34,962 nt of DNA from Chara braunii. Its lineage: Eukaryota > Streptophyta > Charophyceae > Charales > Characeae. Where the stretch lies: NCBI GenBank assembly GCA_003427395.1, contig BFEA01000040.1:2120701-2155662 (forward strand), in the 5' to 3' direction. Shown one piece after another: positions 30,831-34,962 of this stretch. Under the pieces are notes generated by a model that was given only the letters and a program-made list of their open reading frames with translations, did no database searches and was not told where the DNA came from. A program made the position numbers and the translations under genes. Position 1 is the stretch's first letter. Every line of letters starts with the position of its first letter.

Positions 30831-31440
30831 AAAAAATAAAAAAAATAAAAAAAATCTGAGTTACTTACGTGGGGCAGGTCAGTTCGATGATGACACCTCA
30901 GGGCCGCCGCCCTTTTCTCTCCTCTTTTTTTCAGGAGCGGATTTGCTGTCCGGCTGGATAACTACGTAGTCTACACAACATTATAAATGTTCGTAGGCTC
31001 GTAAATGGTCCCGATACGTTCAAAATGTCGAATCAGTCTCAATGTATGGAGTCCTCATTGCTGGCCAGGTACACGTAGGATGTTTTGAACTGGGAGCCTC
31101 ATATCTTTCACCACAAATTCTCGCGATCGGACGGCAAAATTTCAGAGATTTTTCCTATTGTGGTCCCACCTTGGCGATGCGTTTTTTTATTTTATTGTAT
31201 TTTATTTTATTTTATTCTATTTGGGCTCAGCGGGGCTACACGCGAGTAGCAGATTGGCGTTGTTGCGGTCAGGAAACGGCTTGCTCTCTCTTTCTCGCGT
31301 CGCGATGCGGATGAATCTGCCTACGAATACTGGCCAGATGCAAGGCAAATTGTCATCACATCTAGCGAGCGGTGGAGCGAGGCCGGGGCCAACCAAAGTG
31401 CGGCGGAGCTGCACGAACGAGCTCTGCGTGGGCGGGGTGG
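30831..31440. other. Unassigned DNA with a TTTTA microsatellite
   Basis: A/T-rich repeats occur at 30828-30855, and a (TTTTA)n tract at about 31186-31220. Short frames at 31042-31454 are unsupported. Confidence 0.5.
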
Positions 31441-31448
31441 GAGAGAGT

Positions 31449-31499
<51 letters not shown>
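31441..31499. repeat. GA microsatellite
   Basis: A GA run with two early GTGA interruptions. Confidence 0.95.
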
Positions 31500-31502
<3 letters not shown>

Positions 31503-31597
31503 CATCACACACACAGTGCTTCGTCCGCGGCGCGGTCCTCTTAGAGGACCGAAGTGCACGGCCGTCTTTTTTTTTTTTAATTACTGTTGTTGCTGCG

Positions 31598-32188
31598 CAC
31601 GTGGCTCCGTTTTGTCGAGCTGTCGCGCCGCCACGGTGGCAGGGTAAAGGAGGCGGAAAATACACGTCAGCAAGTTGAGTCGAACAGCAACACGTCATCA
31701 CGGCGGGAAGGGAACACGTCAGCAAGCCGGGAAAGAAGCTCCACGTGGCGGCCAGAGAGGCGCGGCCGCCGGAACGGGAGCTATGTGATCTCTCTGCCGC
31801 CACGTGTACGCAGCTGCCGCTGAAACGTGAGCGTGGGGTATACAAACTGGGAGAGGGAGTGATCTCTCTGCCGCTGCCACGTGTACGCAGCTGCTGCTGA
31901 AACGTATAACCGTGGCCTATACACAGTGGGGTAGGATAGGCAACTAGCTTGCGCGCCAATTCAGGGGTACGACACGAAGAAGAGGAAGAGAGGCGGCGCA
32001 GGCGCAAGGGGGGAAGGGGGCCCAGATTGGGTTCATTGCGGGAGAAAGGGAGGTGGCGACAGGTTAGGGTGATTTGAGCGAGAGCGTAGAGACCGCTCAC
32101 ACCTGTCTACTCTTGATCCGATCGAGCAACGAGTAGTCTCGTGCGGACACGTGGACGTAATCTGATGCGTTAGCATTGCATACACGTG
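31598..32188. promoter_or_regulatory. CACGTG (G-box) rich region
   Basis: CACGTG occurs at 31598, 31742, 31801, 31878, 32148 and 32183, with two more at 32896 and 32944. Three ACACGTCA elements lie at about 31662, 31691 and 31715. CACGTG is a core for plant bZIP and bHLH factors. The region is CpG-rich and precedes TIM17 by 1.5-2 kb. It could serve TIM17 or a divergent gene beyond view. The regulatory role is inference. Confidence 0.5.
31786..31930. repeat. Tandem duplication of a 65-71 bp G-box module
   Basis: 31786-31850 and 31860-31930 share TGATCTCTCTGCCGC, CACGTGTACGCAGCTGC and GCTGAAACGT, ending in a TATACA-A-TGGG segment. The duplication doubles one G-box. Confidence 0.85.
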
Positions 32189-32290
32189 GCAGTCTTTCCG
32201 GCGGGTTTATTTTTGCTGTACTTATCGCGGCAGGCTTATCCGTCTATTGGCACTACTGCTCGTCCAGTAATTGACTTGGCTGATTGGTCT

Positions 32291-32326
32291 TAGGGGACTA
32301 ATTAGGGGACTGATTAGGGGACTAAT
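32291..32326. repeat. 12-bp tandem repeat, three units
   Basis: TAGGGGACT(A/G)AT is repeated three times without gaps. Confidence 0.9.
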
Positions 32327-32503
32327 TGGTTTGTTATCTCTGCATTCCTCTTGCGACGTGGGGGTGTCATCTCTCTTCGAAATCTACGGCTGATGCGAGT
32401 GCAGTAGTCAGGAAGGGTGGGGCGGAGGGAGGGAAGAGAAGGGGGAAAGAGAGAGAGGAGGGGAGAAGGGTAGGTGGTCTTCGGCCCAGGGATCGTAGGG
32501 TAT

Positions 32504-32701
32504 GTTGCGTTCACACGACTACCGAAAGGACTCTACATGGATTGAATGAATCTGGACGTAAACGCGACATTCAGGGGACGTCTACTGTGAATACGCGCAG
32601 AGCAAAAAACAGACTGGTAGGGGACATCAGCCCCCGGGGTTGGCCCGGCGGGGCGTGGTGTGGGGCGCCAGAATCCGTCGTTGCGTTCACACGACTACCG
32701 A
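32504..32701. repeat. 22-bp direct repeat pair
   Basis: 32504-32525 and 32680-32701 are identical over 22 bases (starting GTTGCGTTCACACG), 176 bases apart, in GC-rich DNA upstream of TIM17. Confidence 0.85.
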
Positions 32702-33005
32702 CGAAAGGGGTGTGCTCTGTTGCGCGCATACCCCCACACCACACGGCGGGAAGGCCTCTCTCTCCGAAGATCCCCTCCTCTCTTTCTCTCTCTCTCTCCG
32801 TTGGGCGTCTCTCTGCGCATTTCTGCGCGCCTGTCCCGCTGGCCAGCGCGGCCCATTAGCGGAGACGGACCGCGAGCGCCTGCGCGCGCTTTGTTCACGT
32901 GGCGAGTGAGCGGTAGACCAAGGACCGCCCACACGGAAGCAGCCACGTGGTCAAAAGCAGAGTGCTGGTCGGCGATCAACCAGCGTGCGTCTGGTCGTGT
33001 ATGCG
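32702..33005. other. GC-rich upstream region of TIM17
   Basis: Overlapping frames on both strands (32326-33010) reflect GC-rich composition. Two CACGTG boxes lie here. No independent gene was recognised. Confidence 0.4.
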
Positions 33006-33012
33006 TATAATA
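33006..33012 (+). promoter_or_regulatory. Possible TATA box of TIM17
   Basis: TATAATA occurs about 725 bases before the ATG and about 150 bases before a good splice donor, a plausible layout for a promoter plus a leader exon. There is no direct evidence for transcription start. Confidence 0.3.
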
Positions 33013-33156
33013 TCCGAATGTGCATTTTCAGCTGATCGTATACGTTTTAGGGCTATTAAGAAGAACGGACGCCCTTGAAGGCGCAGACAAGGTCATGGCA
33101 ACGGACGTGTGCAGTTTTCGAGAAGCAGCTTCTGTCGCGTGGGGTTCAGCTCGCAG

Positions 33157-33229
<73 letters not shown>
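33157..33229 (+). other. Possible leader-intron 5' splice site followed by GT and GA microsatellites
   Basis: GCAG|GTGAGT at 33153-33162 is a strong match to the 5' splice consensus. The GT repeat (to 33192) and AG repeat (33194-33229) then begin inside the proposed intron. A candidate acceptor ACAG lies at 33361-33364, but its pyrimidine tract is poor. The leader intron is a hypothesis. Confidence 0.35.
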
Positions 33230-33232
<3 letters not shown>

Positions 33233-33449
33233 AACGAACAGGCTGGTCGCAATGCGAAAGGAGAGGAGGTGATTGATTTCGATTCCACTTTCCTCGGGTG
33301 AGTGGATCTGATTAGTTGATCTAGATGATGCCGACCAAGGATCTGATTAGTTTGACTACGACAGTTTGATTGTCCTCCAATGATTGGTCAACGAAGTTAA
33401 TCTTTTGGAATCCTTTCCTTCCCTAACGCAACGGAATTCGTTTGTAAGC

Positions 33450-33507
33450 GGGGGGGGAGAGGGGGGGGGGGGAAAGAAGCCCCCGGGGGGGGGGGCGGCG
33501 GGGGCGG
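33450..33507 (+). other. G-run block (potential G-quadruplex)
   Basis: At least four runs of five or more Gs occur within 58 bases on the coding strand, interrupted once by CCCCC. This satisfies the usual G-quadruplex pattern. It lies 225-280 bases before the TIM17 ATG, in a leader or leader intron. Confidence 0.6.
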
Positions 33508-33604
33508 TAGCGGAGCGGAGACGCGCGGGGGGAATATATTTTCAACGCTGTCGTGTTAAGTCGTACGGAGCAAATCTTCTTGACCTGAAGGAGGTGCGGT
33601 TGTG

Positions 33605-33649
33605 GATTGATTGGTTGATTGGTGGAAAATACCAATCAATCAATCAATC
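33605..33649 (+). other. 19-bp RNA hairpin upstream of TIM17 ATG
   Basis: 33605-33623 pairs with 33631-33649 over 19 positions (18 Watson-Crick pairs and one G-U) around a 7-base loop, GGAAAAT. It is built from TGATTGGT and ACCAATCA repeats. A weaker 8-bp stem (33666-33673 with 33707-33714) follows. The hairpin ends 82 bases before the ATG, so it lies in the 5' leader if transcription starts upstream. Confidence 0.7.
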
Positions 33650-33731
33650 AATCAATCATTGTTGTGATCGGTGGGGAGGAAGTAAGCAATCAATCGAACA
33701 ATCAATCACCGATCGATCACAAGCGCGAGCG

Positions 33732-34679
33732 ATGTCGGGGGTCGATCACGGTCGTGACCCCTGTCCCGATCGCATCCTGGATGACATCGGGACGGCCTTC
33801 AGTATGGGTGTGTTGGGCGGCTCCGCGTGGCATTTCTTGAGAGGCATGAAGAACTCGCCACGTGGCGAGCGATTCGGCGGCGGCGTGTCGGCTGTTCGCA
33901 TGAATGCCCCTCGAATTGGGGGTAGTTTTGCAAATTGGGGGGCGCTGTTTGCGAGCTTCGACTGCACTCTCGTTTATCTGAGGAAGAAGGAGGATCCGTG
34001 GAACGCAATAGCAGCGGGCGCAGCGGCGGGGGCTTCCCTACAGCTGCGCCAAGGACTCAAGTCCGCAGGCAAAGCCGCGGTAATGGGCGGGGCCATCCTC
34101 GCGCTCATTGAGGGGACCGGCATCCTTCTTAACAGGTTGTTGTCCCAACTGCCGCCGCCAGAGGAGCAGATGGGGCAGCAGGTGCCCCCGGCCGGGGTCG
34201 GGATGGGAGCGCCGATGTACTCCCCAGGCCCAGCTCTGTCGGGAGGGGCCCCGATTCCAGGATACGCTGCGGCGGGAGTAGGAGGAGGAGGCGGCGGCGG
34301 TATTCCGGCAACGTCAGGGCTGCCCTCCATGGCCAGCGCAAGCGCAAGCGCGGGAACGATTGGCGGGAACAGCAATTTGTATGGCGCGAGTGAGATTCAA
34401 TTGGATGGCGCGGGGAACTCCTCCTCCTCCTCCTCGTCTTTCCCCTCTTCGTCTGCGAGCGGTGCGTCTTCGTCGTCATCGGGGTCCAGTAAGAAGAGCG
34501 GGTCGTGGCTAGGGGGATGGCTCGGCGGAGGCTCGGCGGGAACGAAAGAGGGTGATGCTATGGTGAGCGGGAGTGGTACCTCTTCGTCCGGCGATCGAGG
34601 GATTGGTGGGTTCGATGTCAACTCGTCCCCCCCTATACCTCATTTCGGCTCGGGTACAGATAACTATAGTTTTAAATAG
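33732..34679 (+). CDS. TIM17: Mitochondrial inner-membrane translocase subunit TIM17 (plant type)
   Basis: This 315-residue, single-exon protein is a multi-spanning subunit of the TIM23 complex, which imports presequence proteins across or into the mitochondrial inner membrane. Residues 8-20 (RDPCPDRILDDIG) are the signature N-terminus of the family, which fixes the start. Four membrane segments fall near 19-36, 62-81, 90-106 and 113-134, with a GVLGG glycine motif at 26-30 and N-S-P-G-E-R at 41-47. Cys11 and Cys78 match the disulfide pair known in yeast Tim17. Asp18, Asp77 and Glu127 match its acidic cavity residues. Residues 138-315 form a low-complexity Pro-, Gly- then Ser-rich tail with SWLGGWLGG near the end. 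Plant TIM17 tails vary in length, and this one is longer than I would expect. The frame stays open for 116 codons upstream to an ATG at 33384, but that part is unconserved. Confidence 0.95.
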   Translation: MSGVDHGRDPCPDRILDDIGTAFSMGVLGGSAWHFLRGMKNSPRGERFGGGVSAVRMNAPRIGGSFANWGALFASFDCTLVYLRKKEDPWNAIAAGAAAGASLQLRQGLKSAGKAAVMGGAILALIEGTGILLNRLLSQLPPPEEQMGQQVPPAGVGMGAPMYSPGPALSGGAPIPGYAAAGVGGGGGGGIPATSGLPSMASASASAGTIGGNSNLYGASEIQLDGAGNSSSSSSSFPSSSASGASSSSSGSSKKSGSWLGGWLGGGSAGTKEGDAMVSGSGTSSSGDRGIGGFDVNSSPPIPHFGSGTDNYSFK

Positions 34680-34919
34680 TCGAGTGTGTGTGTCAGTCAG
34701 ATTTGAGGTTGATTTCAACGTTTTCAGAGATGGGAGCGGGAGTAGTTGGGGGGGGGAAGGCGAGGCGATTCGTGCTCGTCCGCCTGAGTTGGTTCTCTGT
34801 TTTTATCAGTCGCTTCTGGCGTCCGCATGCGGCTAGCTTTGACGAATGGGTACATTTCTGGAGTAAGAGTCGAGGGAGGAGGTTTGTCTCTGCATGTCTT
34901 TGTGTGTTTGTGTGTGTGC

Positions 34920-34962
<43 letters not shown>
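34680..34962 (+). other. TIM17 3' flank with GT microsatellite
   Basis: No canonical AATAAA signal is seen before the window ends. TGTGTGTGT occurs just after the stop (34685-34693), and a long GT run fills 34901-34962 to the edge. Confidence 0.6.

Noticed and set aside
31321-32100. 259-codon minus-strand open frame
   Set aside because: It runs through a GA microsatellite and the G-box region, is Ser/Leu/Arg-rich from composition and has no recognisable domain.

Overview
This is eukaryotic, repeat-dominated nuclear DNA, probably from the green (streptophyte) lineage. The one gene I can identify firmly is a plant-type TIM17 at the right end. The rest is transposon debris, microsatellites, minisatellites and fold-back repeats, with an assembly gap at 18177-18340 and a single N at 25422. 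A charophyte such as Chara would fit a large, repeat-rich genome of this kind, but that is inference; the sequence does not name the species.

Layout. 1-1165: LINE reverse-transcriptase fragment (copy A) carrying two short TTAA-flanked elements. 1166-9470: mostly unassigned, with a broken minus-strand coding stretch (3288-3869), a fold-back repeat cluster (4592-4997), a third TTAA element (6502-6700) and an AT-rich block (6870-7480). 9471-15188: weak coding-like relics, including a possible Gag-like pseudogene on the minus strand (13237-13941) and a leader-like region with triple repeats. 15189-21620: LINE copy B, then LINE copy C, which is split inside its reverse-transcriptase domain by a 4.1 kb TTAA-flanked element (16463-20584). 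That element holds a 54-bp minisatellite, several strong hairpins, the gap, a TGACGTCA cluster and a GA microsatellite. 21621-31440: AT-rich DNA, tandem repeats, a four-copy small fold-back family (29491-30470) and a tRNA-derived SINE relic.

31441-34962: CpG-rich gene territory. Eight CACGTG boxes lie between 31598 and 32949, followed by a possible TATA box, a possible 5' splice donor, a G-run block, a 19-bp RNA hairpin and then the intronless TIM17 coding region (33732-34679, 315 aa). TIM17 is a channel-forming subunit of the inner-membrane TIM23 preprotein translocase. It keeps the conserved cysteine pair and acidic cavity residues and carries a long Pro/Gly/Ser-rich C-terminal tail.

The most interesting structure is the set of TTAA-target elements. 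Comparison of LINE copies A and C supplies the unoccupied sites, which show TTAA as the target sequence. This points to piggyBac-type, or at least TTAA-specific, transposition. No transposase is recognisable in the window.
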